Of a DNA stretch of 64,000 nt, positions 1-9,905 are shown piece by piece. Below the pieces are notes generated by a model. That model saw only the letters and a list, made by a program, of their open reading frames with translations. It made no database searches and had not been told where the DNA came from. Positions within the stretch are counted from its first letter, which is position 1, and the number at the start of each line of letters is the position of its first letter. A program made the translations under genes and the position numbers. Source of the stretch: Bacteroidales bacterium (GTDB taxonomy: Bacteria > Bacteroidota > Bacteroidia > Bacteroidales > F082); contig JAKSMX010000001.1 in assembly GCA_024400305.1 (NCBI GenBank), positions 124,001-188,000 on the forward strand. Reading direction: 5' to 3'.

Positions 1-1250
1 TGATGCACGCCGGCGCGTCTGTCTCGGCGACGGGCAGGCTCGTCCGTTCAGCCGGCAACGGCCAGAGCGTCGAACTCGCCGTCAACAACATCGAGCTTCT
101 CGGAGCGGCCAACCCCGATGAATATCCGATTCAGCCGAAGAAACACTCACTCGAATTCCTGCGCGACATCTCACACCTGCGTTTCCGCACAAACACCTTC
201 GGAGCAGTGTTCCGCATCCGTCACGCCATGGTGTTCGCCATCCATAACTTCTTCAACAGCAAAGGTTTCTATAACATCCACACCCCGCTCATCACAGCCT
301 CCGACTGCGAAGGAGCCGGCGAGATGTTCCAAGTCACCACTCTCGACATGAACAACCTCCCGAAAAACGAAGAAGGCAAGATTGACTACACACAAGATTT
401 CTTCGGCAAACAGTCGAACCTGACGGTTTCAGGCCAGCTCGAAGGCGAGCTTGCGGCAACGGCACTCTCGAAGATTTACACCTTCGGACCAACATTCCGC
501 GCCGAGAACTCAAATACGACACGCCACCTCGCCGAGTTCTGGATGATAGAGCCGGAAATGGCATTCTACGACATCACCGATAACATGGACCTCGCAGAAG
601 AGATGCTCAAGTATCTGATCCAGTACGCTTTGGACAACTGCATGGACGACCTTCAGTTCCTCAGCAAACGCCTTCAGGAAGAAGAAAAGAACAAGAAAGA
701 AGAAGACAAATCGATGGAGCTCATCGAGAAACTTCATTTTGTCCTCGAACACGATTTCGTAAGACTGACATACACAGAGGCCATCGACATCCTCAGAAAC
801 TGCAACTACAACAAGAAAAACAAGTTCCAATATCCCGTCACAGGCTGGGGCATCGACCTTCAGTCGGAACATGAACGCTATCTCGTCGAGAAACATTTCA
901 AGAAGCCTGTCATCCTGACGGATTACCCGATGGAAATCAAGGCGTTCTACATGAAACAGAACGAGGACGGCAAGACGGTCCGCGCCATGGACGTCTTGTT
1001 CCCCGGCATCGGCGAGATCATCGGCGGCTCGGAACGTGAGACCGACATGGGCAAGCTCCTCAAGAGAATGGACGAGGTCGGCATCCCGAAAGAGTCGATG
1101 GAATGGTACCTCGACTCACGCAGGTTCGGCTCGGTGCCTCATTCAGGCTACGGCCTCGGCTTCGAACGCCTCCTGCTCTTCGTGACCGGCATGACCAACA
1201 TCCGCGACGTCATCCCGTTCCCGAGGACTCCGAAGAACTGCTTGTATTAG
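1..1250 (+). CDS. asnS: Asparaginyl-tRNA synthetase (5' end cut by window edge)
   Basis: Charges tRNA-Asn with asparagine in the cytosol. The visible part covers the end of the N-terminal OB-fold and the whole class II catalytic core. Motif 2 reads [20 protein letters not shown], and the C-terminus has the family signature [13 protein letters not shown] followed by [15 protein letters not shown]. The stretch between [14 protein letters not shown] and [13 protein letters not shown] is typical of bacterial AsnRS rather than AspRS. About 415 codons are visible against a usual 460 or so, and the frame is open to base 1, so the true start lies upstream; the first in-frame ATG at base 3 is internal. 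Ends in TAG. A hairpin follows at 1285-1306. Confidence 0.95.
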   Translation, partial: MHAGASVSATGRLVRSAGNGQSVELAVNNIELLGAANPDEYPIQPKKHSLEFLRDISHLRFRTNTFGAVFRIRHAMVFAIHNFFNSKGFYNIHTPLITASDCEGAGEMFQVTTLDMNNLPKNEEGKIDYTQDFFGKQSNLTVSGQLEGELAATALSKIYTFGPTFRAENSNTTRHLAEFWMIEPEMAFYDITDNMDLAEEMLKYLIQYALDNCMDDLQFLSKRLQEEEKNKKEEDKSMELIEKLHFVLEHDFVRLTYTEAIDILRNCNYNKKNKFQYPVTGWGIDLQSEHERYLVEKHFKKPVILTDYPMEIKAFYMKQNEDGKTVRAMDVLFPGIGEIIGGSERETDMGKLLKRMDEVGIPKESMEWYLDSRRFGSVPHSGYGLGFERLLLFVTGMTNIRDVIPFPRTPKNCLY

Positions 1251-1284
1251 TGTTAAGTGTGGAGTGTTAAGAGTTAAGAGATTG

Positions 1285-1311
1285 GAGACGCATTATTGTG
1301 CGTCTCTATTT
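1285..1311 (+). terminator. Terminator-like hairpin after asnS
   Basis: An 8-bp perfect stem (gagacgca with tgcgtctc, 1285-1292 and 1299-1306) with a 6-base loop is followed by tatttat. The T-tract is weak, so read-through into rpoN is possible. Just upstream (1251-1283) is a degenerate gttaagag-type microrepeat of the kind seen elsewhere in the window. Confidence 0.6.
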
Positions 1312-1342
1312 ATCATAAAACATCATCAAACAATATCAAAGG

Positions 1343-2824
1343 ATGGGGAAACAAAGTTTATCTCAGATTCAAAAGCTTCAGCAGAACCTCTCGCCGCAGC
1401 AAATACAGCTCATGCAGCTGATCCAGGTGCCGACGATGGAACTCGCCATGCGGATAAAAGAGGAGATCGAGACGAACCCGGCTCTTGAATTTGATGATAA
1501 CGACAGCGACGAAGACAACCTCAACAACGACAACGTTGACACCTTCGACGACGAACAAGGCGACGACGAACACTATGACCCGCTTTCAGACTTCGACGAC
1601 TACCTCAACGATGACGACGAAGACGACGCAGCTTACAAACGCTACGCAAACAACAGCAGCCCCGACGACGAACACTACGAGGCGCCGATCTCAAACGAGA
1701 CGAGTTTCCAGGATTCGCTTCTCGAACAGCTTGCTTTCCGCAAACTCGACGAACGCAAACAGAAAATCGGGGAGTACATCATCGGGAACATCGACGACTC
1801 CGGCTACCTGTCGAGACCGATAAGCGGCATCTCCGACGACCTCATCTTCTCACAGAACATCGATGTCAGCGACGAGGAGATACGCGAAGTGCTCGACGTC
1901 ATCAAGGAGTTCGACCCGGCCGGCGTCGGAGCCGAGAACCTCCGCGACTGCCTCCTGATACAACTCAAACGCCTTGAAGACGAAGATTTTGAAGAAGACT
2001 ACGAGAACGCCATCAACATCATCGAGAACTTCTACACCGACTTCACGCAGAAACATTACGACAAGATCATCGCAAAAAGCGGCATGACCGAAGACGAACT
2101 CAAGACCGCCATCGACCAGATACTGAAACTCAACCCGAAACCGGGCGGCACGATGTCGGCGTCGAGCCACAGCACCAACTACGTAATCCCCGACTTCACC
2201 GTCATAAGCAACGGCGACAGTCTTGAACTCTCGCTCAACAGCCGCAACACGCCTGACCTGCACGTCAGCAAGGATTACAAGGAGATGCTCGCCGAATACG
2301 CGAAAAAGAAAAACACCCGGGAGAACCGCGAGGCCGTCGCCTTCATCAAGAACAAGATCGATTCCGCCAAGACGTTCATCGACCTGATAAACCAACGTCA
2401 GAACACGCTTTACGTCACCATGAAAGCCATCATGGAGAAACAGCATGACTTCTTCATCACAGGCGATGAAAGCAAGCTGAAACCGATGATCCTCAAAGAC
2501 ATAGCAAGCGTAGTGGGACTTGACATCTCCACAATCTCACGCGTCGCAAACAGCAAATACGTCCAGACCGCATTCGGCACATACAAACTGAAATTCTTTT
2601 TCAGCGAAGGCATCATGAGCGACGAAGGCGAAGAGGTCTCGACACGAAAAATCAAGCAAATTATTAAGGAATGCGTTGATAATGAAGACAAGAAGAATCC
2701 TCTCACCGACGACGAACTTACAGCGGTGCTGAAAGAGAAAGGCTTCACCATAGCGCGGCGCACCACGGCGAAATACCGCGAACAATTAGAAATTCCAGTG
2801 TCACGACTACGCAAGGAACTATGA
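1343..2824 (+). CDS. rpoN: RNA polymerase sigma-54 factor RpoN
   Basis: Directs RNA polymerase to -24/-12 promoters and needs an AAA+ activator. Region I is the glutamine- and leucine-rich N-terminus (about residues 4-50, with SLSQIQKLQQNLSPQQIQLM). Region II (about 50-105) is an extremely acidic Asp/Asn linker. The core-binding region follows, and near the C-terminus sits the RpoN box, ARRTTAKYREQL, which reads the -24 element. At 493 aa it has the usual length for the phylum. The ATG at 1343 is followed directly by the conserved MGKQSLSQ start. Its TGA overlaps the ATG of the next gene by four bases, implying translational coupling. No enhancer-binding activator is seen in the window. Confidence 0.97.
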   Translation: MGKQSLSQIQKLQQNLSPQQIQLMQLIQVPTMELAMRIKEEIETNPALEFDDNDSDEDNLNNDNVDTFDDEQGDDEHYDPLSDFDDYLNDDDEDDAAYKRYANNSSPDDEHYEAPISNETSFQDSLLEQLAFRKLDERKQKIGEYIIGNIDDSGYLSRPISGISDDLIFSQNIDVSDEEIREVLDVIKEFDPAGVGAENLRDCLLIQLKRLEDEDFEEDYENAINIIENFYTDFTQKHYDKIIAKSGMTEDELKTAIDQILKLNPKPGGTMSASSHSTNYVIPDFTVISNGDSLELSLNSRNTPDLHVSKDYKEMLAEYAKKKNTRENREAVAFIKNKIDSAKTFIDLINQRQNTLYVTMKAIMEKQHDFFITGDESKLKPMILKDIASVVGLDISTISRVANSKYVQTAFGTYKLKFFFSEGIMSDEGEEVSTRKIKQIIKECVDNEDKKNPLTDDELTAVLKEKGFTIARRTTAKYREQLEIPVSRLRKEL

Positions 2825-3420
2825 AAACCGCAAAGATAATATCAGCCATACTGCACCCGATTTTCCTCCCGACACTGATGATGTTGGTGATGATTTCGTC
2901 AGGGATAACGAAGTTCACGCCGGGCAACGACCTCTCTTTTTTCATTTCCGCACTGACAGCCACATGCCTTTTCCCCGGCCTTGTCGTGGTGATGATGAAA
3001 AAATGGAAAATCATAAATTCTTTGGAAATGGAGAACCGCGATGACCGTCTCGGCCCCATCTTTCTGATGACGCTTTCACTTTACGGCGCCATCAGGATGT
3101 TCCACAACATCCCGGTGATGGTGATGTACAACTTTTATCTTTCATCAGCGTTGGTAATCAGCGTATTGGCATTTGTCGTGACGTTTTTCTGGAAAATCAG
3201 CCTGCACACTCTTGGCTGGGGAGGCTTTGCAGGCAGCCTGTTCATCATGACGACGCTGTCGATGCAGGTGTTCCTCCCCTACTTGCTCGCAAGCATAATC
3301 CTGTCAGGCGTCGCGGCTTCGGCTCGCATGAAAGAAGAATCCCACAGCAACGCCCAGCTTATTTCAGGCTTCGCCGCGGGATTCGCAGTCGTGATTGTTC
3401 TCTACTTTATTTTATTTTGA
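2821..3420 (+). CDS. Six-TM integral membrane protein coupled to rpoN
   Basis: A 199-aa protein with about six hydrophobic segments (near residues 8-28, 36-58, 77-95, 97-125, 131-165 and 178-199). A WKISLHTLGWGG stretch after the fourth segment loosely resembles the KxSxH motif of PAP2-type phosphatases, but no full PAP2 signature can be seen, so enzymatic activity is only a possibility. The start overlaps the rpoN stop (ATGA), so the two are one transcription unit. It converges on the beta-barrel gene at 3448 with 27 bases between. Confidence 0.75.
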   Translation: MKTAKIISAILHPIFLPTLMMLVMISSGITKFTPGNDLSFFISALTATCLFPGLVVVMMKKWKIINSLEMENRDDRLGPIFLMTLSLYGAIRMFHNIPVMVMYNFYLSSALVISVLAFVVTFFWKISLHTLGWGGFAGSLFIMTTLSMQVFLPYLLASIILSGVAASARMKEESHSNAQLISGFAAGFAVVIVLYFILF

Positions 3421-3447
3421 TACCGACAGCGCGTCACCAACCCGTTG

Positions 3448-4122
3448 CTAAAACGCCCTCAAGCCGATACCTATCGAGAACGGTATCACCTCCGGACCGT
3501 AGCCTTTCTTGAACGAGTTATTGAATTGATACTGAGCGAAAATGTTGAAAGCCCTGTAAGCAACCCTCAACGTCAAGGCGTAGGAATATTGTTCGATATT
3601 GTTGATTTTCCCATATTTCACTTTCCATTCCTCGCCGTCGCCCATGATGTCGCCTTTGACCTTCGACTTCGCATACATCATGATGCCGAACTTGAAGCCG
3701 GCGGAGATTTTGAACTTGTCGGCGATCCTGAAGTTGAGTTCAAGGGGAATGTCGAAGTAGTTTATGTTCAATTTACTGTTTTTCACACTCGCGTTCTCGG
3801 TGAAATACGTCGTGTCGGCGTAAGCCCCCTCACCTGTAAGGTACGAGTTTTTCATGTGATAGTTGTGAAATGTCATGCCGACGCCGAGCGAAACCGTGTG
3901 TTTCGACTCGCCCATCTTCATGTTATAAGTGAGGTAGAAGTCGCCGCCGACATTCATTGCCTTCAGCTTGAAATTCTCATATTTGTCGCCGGTGTTGATG
4001 TCTGTGAAAATGTCACCGCCGAGTGTCACTTTTCCGTTTGTGCGTTCATTGATAATCTGCGCATTGGCTGCGAAAGTCATGACAAGAAGCAACGCCGCAA
4101 GAATTGAAAAACGTTTTTTCAT
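3448..4122 (-). CDS. Outer-membrane beta-barrel protein
   Basis: A 224-aa exported protein. It has a clear signal peptide (MKKRFSILAALLLVMTFAANAQ, cleavage likely before QI), followed by alternating amphipathic strands (FKLKAMNVGGDFYLTYNMKM, KINYFDIPLELNFRIADKFK) and a C-terminal aromatic residue in IGIGLRAF. This matches the small porin-family barrels of Bacteroidota (PorT/OmpX-like fold). Function is unknown. Next upstream on the same strand is the 150-aa gene at 4146, separated by 23 bases, so they may be co-transcribed. Confidence 0.8.
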   Translation of the reverse strand: MKKRFSILAALLLVMTFAANAQIINERTNGKVTLGGDIFTDINTGDKYENFKLKAMNVGGDFYLTYNMKMGESKHTVSLGVGMTFHNYHMKNSYLTGEGAYADTTYFTENASVKNSKLNINYFDIPLELNFRIADKFKISAGFKFGIMMYAKSKVKGDIMGDGEEWKVKYGKINNIEQYSYALTLRVAYRAFNIFAQYQFNNSFKKGYGPEVIPFSIGIGLRAF

Positions 4123-4145
4123 AGCTATAAATCAATAATTTTCAA

Positions 4146-4598
4146 TTATTTAGATATTTTATTCAAAACTTTTTGTCTTTTATCGAGAAGTTCATCAATC
4201 TCCTCCATCGAGAGGTTTTTGTTTTTAAGTTCATTGTCGATGGCTTCGATGAGCGCATCATAATTCTCGCCTGTCTGCAACGACTCGAAGGCTTTTTCCT
4301 TTGCCTCGACTTCCGACACCTTCGGTTCATCGTCGATGTCAGCATCCTCCCCGAGCTGGTCACGGAGGCGTTTTGTGAGCATCGAGATGAAATGTTTAGC
4401 CATGTCGCTGTTTCCCAAACCATACATTTCGACAGAAAACTGGTCTTTAATCTGTTCATATTGAGACAGATAAGCCTTCAGTTGCTCAAGCTGCGCCCTG
4501 TCAATGCCAGGCACTCCGTCAGGCGGGTATTTGTCCATCACCTTCTTGAAAAGCCTGAACAGCTCATCTATCTGTTTTTTCAAATCGTCGTTTTCCAT
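4146..4598 (-). CDS. Small charged cytosolic protein, unknown function
   Basis: 150 aa, no signal peptide and no membrane segment. It is mostly helical and highly charged, with likely coiled-coil stretches at the start (MENDDLKKQIDELFRLFKKV) and the end (LSMEEIDELLDKRQKVLNK). I do not recognise a family. The start is the first ATG after the upstream gap, and the protein lies in the same orientation as its neighbours 3448 and 4681. Confidence 0.65.
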   Translation of the reverse strand: MENDDLKKQIDELFRLFKKVMDKYPPDGVPGIDRAQLEQLKAYLSQYEQIKDQFSVEMYGLGNSDMAKHFISMLTKRLRDQLGEDADIDDEPKVSEVEAKEKAFESLQTGENYDALIEAIDNELKNKNLSMEEIDELLDKRQKVLNKISK

Positions 4599-4680
4599 AA
4601 TTTCTCATATAACGAACATATTCACAAAAATTGTTTGAAACAGAATAATTTCCTGACAATTAATGTGATACGTTTCTTAC

Positions 4681-5298
4681 CTAATCATCTTCGTAATAAA
4701 TCCAGTTCATGTAATTAAGATTTTCCTTGATCTTGATGATGCTTTCCATATTCAACGTATCAATGGCATCATCTTCTTCTGCTCCATCAGCATGTCCACG
4801 TCCCCGACGTTCAGAATGAATCTTCAACGTATCGAGGATGAAACCATCTTCTTCGGCAGACATTTTCTCCGGCAGGCCGACGAGATCGCCGTACAACGGA
4901 TTGTACGGCAGGTTGATGCGGTCGGCGGTGACAAAAGAGTTACCGTATTCGTCTTTGAGTTGCTGGAACTGGTTTTCGGCCTCAAGACGTGTGCGGAAAT
5001 CGCCGACACGCAGACGGTAGTAAGGCTGGCCGAAAACCAGATATATCGGGACGTCAGGGTGACTTTTCTCGAAATCAGCTTTCACGCTGTCGGCGTGGCG
5101 CACCGCATCGTTGCCGAGTTCCATGAAAATCTGTACGCGGAAGCCGTCGATGGTGTTGTCGTTGGCGTAAATTTGCCTCTGCTTCATAACAAGCGAGTCG
5201 ATTCTTGAATCCTGATGAAGTTTCAAGAATCCTTTCTGTGCCATACAACTCACTGATAACAAGCACGTTAAAATCAGTATCGATAGTTTGTTCTTCAA
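4681..5298 (-). CDS. SPOR-domain exported protein
   Basis: 205 aa with an N-terminal signal peptide ending SVSCMAQ, so cleavage is likely before the Gln; the Cys is in a poor lipobox. A SPOR fold lies at about residues 50-130: [13 protein letters not shown], then [19 protein letters not shown] with the usual aromatic/Arg-Val-Gly core, then a helix [19 protein letters not shown] domains bind denuded peptidoglycan, so a periplasmic cell-wall role is expected. The C-terminal ~70 residues are unassigned and acidic. The only sensible start is TTG at 5298 (MKNKLSIL); no in-frame ATG lies just upstream. Confidence 0.8.
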   Translation of the reverse strand: MKNKLSILILTCLLSVSCMAQKGFLKLHQDSRIDSLVMKQRQIYANDNTIDGFRVQIFMELGNDAVRHADSVKADFEKSHPDVPIYLVFGQPYYRLRVGDFRTRLEAENQFQQLKDEYGNSFVTADRINLPYNPLYGDLVGLPEKMSAEEDGFILDTLKIHSERRGRGHADGAEEDDAIDTLNMESIIKIKENLNYMNWIYYEDD

Positions 5299-5354
5299 TA
5301 CGCAAAATTTTTGGCTAAATTACTCAAAACTTTTCAATCTCGCGATATTTTTTG

Positions 5355-5362
5355 TACTTTTG
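5355..5362 (+). promoter_or_regulatory. -7 box of the ruvB promoter
   Basis: TACTTTTG fits the Bacteroidota TAnnTTTG -7 consensus and sits 18 bases before the ruvB ATG. It lies inside the longest possible ORF (from 5311), which argues that translation starts at 5380. Confidence 0.6.
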
Positions 5363-5379
5363 TCGAATATTTTTTTGAC

Positions 5380-6402
5380 ATGAATGAAAATCTTGATGCA
5401 TACGGTGCTTCGATGAGCAAGGCGGAGAAAGAGATCGAGAAGGCGTTGCGTCCCGATGCCTTCGGGTGTTTCGCCGGACAGGAGCAGGTCGTCGCGAACC
5501 TGAGGGTTTTTGTCAGGGCGGCGGCGCAGCGCGGCGAGTCGCTCGACCACGTGCTGCTTCACGGCCCGCCCGGATTAGGTAAGACCACGCTCTCGCACAT
5601 CATCGCCAACGAATTAGGAGTGAACATGAAGATGACGTCAGGCCCGGTTTTCGACAAGCCTGGCAACTTGGCCGGTCTGCTGACGAGCCTCGAGAAGAAC
5701 GACGTGCTTTTCATCGACGAGATACACCGCCTCAGCCCTGTCGTGGAGGAATACCTGTATTCCGCCATGGAGGACTTCCGCATTGATATTATGATAGAAT
5801 CCGGGCCGAATGCACGCAGCGTGCAGATTGCGCTCAACCCGTTCACGCTTATCGGTGCCACCACGCGCTCCGGACTGCTGACGGCTCCGCTGCGTTCGCG
5901 TTTCGGCATTAACCTGCGATTGGAATATTACGATTCGAAGACACTCTCTAACATCATAAAACGCTCGGCGGCGATATTGAAAGTCCCTATCGACGACGAG
6001 GCCGCATTCGAGATCGCACGCCGAAGCCGAGGCACCCCGCGCATCGCGAACCTGCTGCTGCGCCGCGTACGCGACTTCGCACAGATTCAAGGCGACGGGA
6101 AAGTCACAATGGAAATCGCGAAAATCGGACTCAAGGCCCTGAACGTTGACCAGCACGGACTCGACGACATGGACAACCGCATCCTGCTGACAATCATCGA
6201 CAAGTTCAAGGGCGGCCCTGTCGGCGTGAACACCATCGCCACCGCCGTCGGCGAAGAAGCCGGTACCATCGAAGAGGTCTGCGAACCATTCCTGATTCAG
6301 GAAGGATACCTCATGCGCACCCCGCGAGGACGCGTCGTCACTGACATGGCCTACAAACACTTGGGAAGATTCAAAGGCGGAGACCAAGGAACGCTGTTTT
6401 AG
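5380..6402 (+). CDS. ruvB: Holliday junction branch migration helicase RuvB
   Basis: The AAA+ motor that drives branch migration with RuvA. Seen here: Walker [11 protein letters not shown], Walker B FIDEIHR, the sensor/arginine-finger region [18 protein letters not shown], and the C-terminal winged helix ending [20 protein letters not shown]. From the ATG at 5380 (MNENLDAYG) the protein is 340 aa, the normal size; a longer reading from 5311 would span the promoter box. ruvA and ruvC are not adjacent. Divergent from the SPOR gene, with about 80 bases between starts. Confidence 0.97.
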   Translation: MNENLDAYGASMSKAEKEIEKALRPDAFGCFAGQEQVVANLRVFVRAAAQRGESLDHVLLHGPPGLGKTTLSHIIANELGVNMKMTSGPVFDKPGNLAGLLTSLEKNDVLFIDEIHRLSPVVEEYLYSAMEDFRIDIMIESGPNARSVQIALNPFTLIGATTRSGLLTAPLRSRFGINLRLEYYDSKTLSNIIKRSAAILKVPIDDEAAFEIARRSRGTPRIANLLLRRVRDFAQIQGDGKVTMEIAKIGLKALNVDQHGLDDMDNRILLTIIDKFKGGPVGVNTIATAVGEEAGTIEEVCEPFLIQEGYLMRTPRGRVVTDMAYKHLGRFKGGDQGTLF

Positions 6403-6482
6403 AGGTAATTAGATTAAGTAATTAGGTGATTAGGAGTTTTAGAAACCGCCTTAAACTCCTAATTACCTTAAACACCTATTAA
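6403..6482. repeat. Degenerate AGGT-ATTAG microrepeat with inverted copy
   Basis: Short imperfect units (aggtaattag, aagtaattaggtgattagg) are followed by an inverted copy (cctaattaccttaaacacct), so the transcript can fold on itself after ruvB. The same unit family forms a 17-bp tandem array at 50085-50168. Confidence 0.6.
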
Positions 6483-6486
6483 TGAA

Positions 6487-6545
6487 GAAGCCCGTACCTT
6501 GGGAGGGTACGGGAACTTCACATTAACCATTTAAAACTTAATCCT
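6487..6545 (+). ncRNA. Hairpin leader ahead of a tiny ORF
   Basis: A perfect 8-bp GC-rich stem (cccgtacc 6491-6498 with ggtacggg 6506-6513, loop ttgggag) is extended by gaag/cttc with a small bulge. About 30 bases downstream is an ATG. There is no T-run after the stem, so it looks more like a structured leader than a terminator. Function unknown. Confidence 0.4.
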
Positions 6546-6704
6546 ATGAAAATCAAAGCTTTACCTTGCGTTGCGTTGTTTTCCGACATTTCCCCGCAAA
6601 ATTCCATGTACCTCGCTGACACTCCCAATATCATAAAGGCATTGATGTCTTCTGTCGCTGACACTGTCATCAGCATGAAAAGTATCGAAATACCGCAAAC
6701 TTAA
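6546..6704 (+). CDS. Possible 52-aa small protein
   Basis: An ATG-to-TAA frame beginning MKIKALPCVALF and ending SMKSIEIPQT follows the 6491-6513 hairpin. No signal peptide or known domain is seen. It could be a leader peptide, a small protein or chance coding. The base composition (about 45% GC) contrasts with the very AT-rich DNA right after it, which favours a selected sequence. Confidence 0.35.
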   Translation: MKIKALPCVALFSDISPQNSMYLADTPNIIKALMSSVADTVISMKSIEIPQT

Positions 6705-7033
6705 CTTTCAATCACACAAACGAAAAACAGAAATCACCAAACACAAACAATTGTGAAATCTTCCACAAAATTTCCGCACACACCATACCTTTCCGTTTTT
6801 CCGAGTGCAAATTTACGATAATTTTTTATTTAATGACAAAAAAATTGAATTTTTTTTAATTTAATTATAAAATACAGTATTTCAATAAATTAAATATAAT
6901 TTTTTAACAATTAATCGTACAAGAATTATCGATTCGCACCGATAAATGATATATTTTTATCGATTTTTAAATATTGATTACGCCATTTCTCCAAATTTTA
7001 TGAAAAATTCAGTGTGTTAAAAGTATTTTTCAC
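6705..7033. other. AT-rich intergenic region
   Basis: Roughly 330 bases of extremely AT-rich DNA with runs of A and T between the tiny ORF and the TonB-type receptor promoter. I see no gene or convincing RNA structure. Confidence 0.5.
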
Positions 7034-7041
7034 TATCTTTG
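7034..7041 (+). promoter_or_regulatory. -7 box upstream of the TonB-type receptor
   Basis: TATCTTTG, a perfect TAnnTTTG match, lies 29 bases before the ATG at 7071. The -33 element is weak (gtgtg near 7012-7016). Confidence 0.6.
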
Positions 7042-7070
7042 CAAACTGAAAACGAAACAGATTCATTAAA

Positions 7071-9590
7071 ATGAAGAAAAACTTTGTGATTGCTACGTTA
7101 TTGTTAGCTATTATGCTGTCGTTCAACATGATGGCAGCCACTGGTTACGTTGAGAAGCTCGTTGACGTAAAAGGAAGGGTGCTTGACAATGATTCCGGCG
7201 AGGCTTTGGAATACGCCACAGTGAGCTTGTTCAACGCACAGGACTCGACCATGGTCGGAGGCACCGTCACTGACAGCGAGGGGAAATTCACGATTCAGGC
7301 TTCCGCCGGCTCCTATTATATAAAGGTGCAATTTATGGGTTACAGCACAAAGGTGGTTAAAGTGAACGTTGCAGCCACGGCTACGGCGGTTCAATTGGGG
7401 AAGATTTTCCTGAAGCAGGACATGGAGCTCCTTGAAGAGGTCGAGGTGCTGGCAGAGAAAAGCACGATGACGATGACATTGGACAAGCGCGTGTTCAATG
7501 TCGGCAAGGACGTGGCGAGCACGGCCGGCAACGCGATTGAGGTGTTGGAGAACATCCCGTCGGTCACCGTTGACGTTGAGGGCAACGTCAGCCTGCGCGG
7601 CGACGACGGCGTGCAGATCCTCGTTGACGGCAAAGTGTCGGGGCTTCTCGGTGTCAGCACGCAGGACGCGCTACGCAGCCTTCAGTCGGACATGATCGAA
7701 CGCATCGAGGTGGTGACGAACCCGTCGGTGAGATACGACGCCGAAGGCACCGCCGGCATCATCAACATCGTACTGAAAAAAGACAAGCGCAAGGGCTTCA
7801 ACGGCAGCATCGACGTGCGCGGCGGCTTCCCGTTCGAGTGGGGCGAGAAGATGCCGAGCCCGTTCCCGTTCCAGACCGGCATCGGGGCCAACTTCAACTT
7901 CCGCCTGAAGAAGTTCAACTTCTTCATGAGTTACAACTTCAACTACCGCGACGACATCAGCGACGGCTACACCAAGACGGAGTATTTCAACGGCGACAAG
8001 ATCTACGACCCTGACATCCAGAACCACGCCGACGCGACACAGGTCTCGGAGCAAATCACCGAACGCGACAGGCACAGCCAAGGCCACACCGTGCGCGGCG
8101 GCCTCGACTATTATTTCACCGACAACGACATCATCTCCTTCGCCGCCATGCTGCGCCGCGCCGACGGACACAACACGCCCGTCGTCAGCTACATCGACAT
8201 GTTTCCGAACTCGGCGCCGCTGTTCTCAAAACGCGCCGAAGACTGGCACAACAAACGCCCGATGGCGGAGCTGACATTGGACTACGACAAGTATTTCAAC
8301 ACAAAAGACAATTTCCTAAAAGCCTCGTTCCGTTATTTCAAAAACGCCGAGGAGGAGTGGTCGGACATCACCGACTCTCAATATCTCACGCGCGAGGACA
8401 TGGAAAACGACATCCCGATCCCGGATTCGACGATATTCCAGCACACCGACACGAAGGAGACGCACGAGAACTTCCAGGGCACCGTCGATTTCGCCTATCA
8501 TCTCGGCCAGCACGCCATCGAGGCCGGCGCGAAATACGAGAACAAATTTCCGAGCAACGTCGCCACGGTGACAGAAAACGGAACGCCGTTAGAACCATAT
8601 TGCCACGACTTCCGTTTCCACAAGCAGGTGGCCGCACTCTACGGCAGCTACGGCACCGAAGTGGGCTTCTTCTCGTTCCTCGTCGGGGCGCGTTACGAAT
8701 ACTCATACATCTCATCCGATTATGTTGACAAAAACCAGAAATACGAGCAGAGATACCACAACATCTTCCCGAGCGGACACGTCAACTTCAAGATGACGGA
8801 GAATGACCAGCTTCAGCTAAGCTACACGCGCCGCATACGCCGCCCCGGCTACTGGCAGATGGCACCTTACAGCTCGTTCAACGACGACCGCAACATCAGG
8901 AGGGGCAACCCTGAACTGAGACCTGTTTACACCGGCAGCTACGAGTTCTCTTACCTCAAGTTCTGGGAGGGCGGCAACTTCAACCTCACCGGCTATTACC
9001 GCCACAGCACCGACATCTTCCGCAACTTCACCGAGGTTGACAGCCTCAACGTCTCGGTGAGCATGCCTCATAACTTCGGCATCAGCGACGACTACGGCCT
9101 GGAACTCACCGGACAGGTGAATGTGTTCAAGTGGTGGAGCATCAACGGGAACATCAACCTGTTCAAGTCATGCACCACCGGCGACTACAAGGAGAAACAT
9201 TACACCACCGACTCGTACAACCTCATGGGACGGCTGGTCTTCAAATTCAACTTCAAGAAAATCTGCAACTTCCAGTTCACCGGGCACTTCATGGGGCCGC
9301 GTGACGAGCCGCTCGGATTCCGCGAGGCGAACTACTGGATCGACTTCGCCGCCTCACGCGACATCCTGAAAGACAAGGCGACCCTGTCGCTCAACGTCAG
9401 AGACCTGTTCGGCACGCGCTCGCACAACGGCGAGTCGTGGGGCGACAACTTCTGGCAGTACAGCAAAGGATCGTGGAGCAAGACCACAGTGACACTCAAC
9501 TTCAACTACCGTATCAACGACAACGGGCAGAAGAAACAGAGAAACGACAACGGCGGCGGTGACGACGCCTACGAAGAAGTGGAAATGTAA
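7071..9590 (+). CDS. TonB-dependent-receptor-like outer membrane barrel (OMP_b-brl_3 type)
   Basis: 839 aa with a signal peptide (about residues 1-23). A carboxypeptidase-regulatory-like domain follows (about 33-115, VDVKGRVLDNDSGEALEYATV). Next is a plug domain with VLENIPSVTVDVEGNVSLRG and ERIEVVTNPSVRYDAEGTAG, then a long beta-barrel rich in aromatic strands, including LSYTRRIRRPGYWQMAPY and RRGNPELRPVYTGSYE. That last pattern marks the barrel family of TonB-linked receptors that work without SusD; none is adjacent. Substrate unknown. The C-terminus is a Gly/Asp/Glu tail. Monocistronic by appearance. Confidence 0.88.
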   Translation: MKKNFVIATLLLAIMLSFNMMAATGYVEKLVDVKGRVLDNDSGEALEYATVSLFNAQDSTMVGGTVTDSEGKFTIQASAGSYYIKVQFMGYSTKVVKVNVAATATAVQLGKIFLKQDMELLEEVEVLAEKSTMTMTLDKRVFNVGKDVASTAGNAIEVLENIPSVTVDVEGNVSLRGDDGVQILVDGKVSGLLGVSTQDALRSLQSDMIERIEVVTNPSVRYDAEGTAGIINIVLKKDKRKGFNGSIDVRGGFPFEWGEKMPSPFPFQTGIGANFNFRLKKFNFFMSYNFNYRDDISDGYTKTEYFNGDKIYDPDIQNHADATQVSEQITERDRHSQGHTVRGGLDYYFTDNDIISFAAMLRRADGHNTPVVSYIDMFPNSAPLFSKRAEDWHNKRPMAELTLDYDKYFNTKDNFLKASFRYFKNAEEEWSDITDSQYLTREDMENDIPIPDSTIFQHTDTKETHENFQGTVDFAYHLGQHAIEAGAKYENKFPSNVATVTENGTPLEPYCHDFRFHKQVAALYGSYGTEVGFFSFLVGARYEYSYISSDYVDKNQKYEQRYHNIFPSGHVNFKMTENDQLQLSYTRRIRRPGYWQMAPYSSFNDDRNIRRGNPELRPVYTGSYEFSYLKFWEGGNFNLTGYYRHSTDIFRNFTEVDSLNVSVSMPHNFGISDDYGLELTGQVNVFKWWSINGNINLFKSCTTGDYKEKHYTTDSYNLMGRLVFKFNFKKICNFQFTGHFMGPRDEPLGFREANYWIDFAASRDILKDKATLSLNVRDLFGTRSHNGESWGDNFWQYSKGSWSKTTVTLNFNYRINDNGQKKQRNDNGGGDDAYEEVEM

Positions 9591-9905
9591 ATTGAAGATC
9601 GAGAAAACCACGTAAATCCCCGTGGATTTTTGTGGAAAAATTTTATTAAAAATTAATTGTGACGTAATTAAAAATTTTGTATCTTTGCACGTTTTGATTT
9701 GTGTGTATGTTTGTGTTCAAACCGTTGGTTTGGAAAAATAATAAAAGACACAACTAACTATAAATCAAACATTTGACATATTATTCCTTTGGATTTCAAA
9801 AAATCATGGGGGGGGTAAAAAGTACCCGAAACATTGAAATTTTTAGAGAAAATGTGATAAAAACTGTATGTTTGAATTATATATTGATTAAAAAAAACAC
9901 GAAAA
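9591..9905. other. Intergenic region with promoter and long leader
   Basis: No gene seen. Contains the promoter at 9657-9687, then about 215 bases of AT-rich leader including a run of eight G (near 9808-9815) before the 45-residue ORF. Confidence 0.5.
9657..9687 (+). promoter_or_regulatory. Promoter of the small-peptide/fimbrillin-like operon
   Basis: TATCTTTG at 9680-9687 with TTG at 9657-9659, 23 bases start to start, close to the Bacteroidota -33/-7 arrangement. The leader to the first ATG (9906) is more than 200 bases. Confidence 0.6.

Noticed and set aside
3445-4107. 220-codon plus-strand ORF
   Set aside because: Antisense to the beta-barrel gene, which has a signal peptide and the expected strand pattern.
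5311-5379. N-terminal extension of RuvB by 23 residues
   Set aside because: It spans the TACTTTTG promoter box and would make RuvB longer than the family norm; the ATG at 5380 fits.
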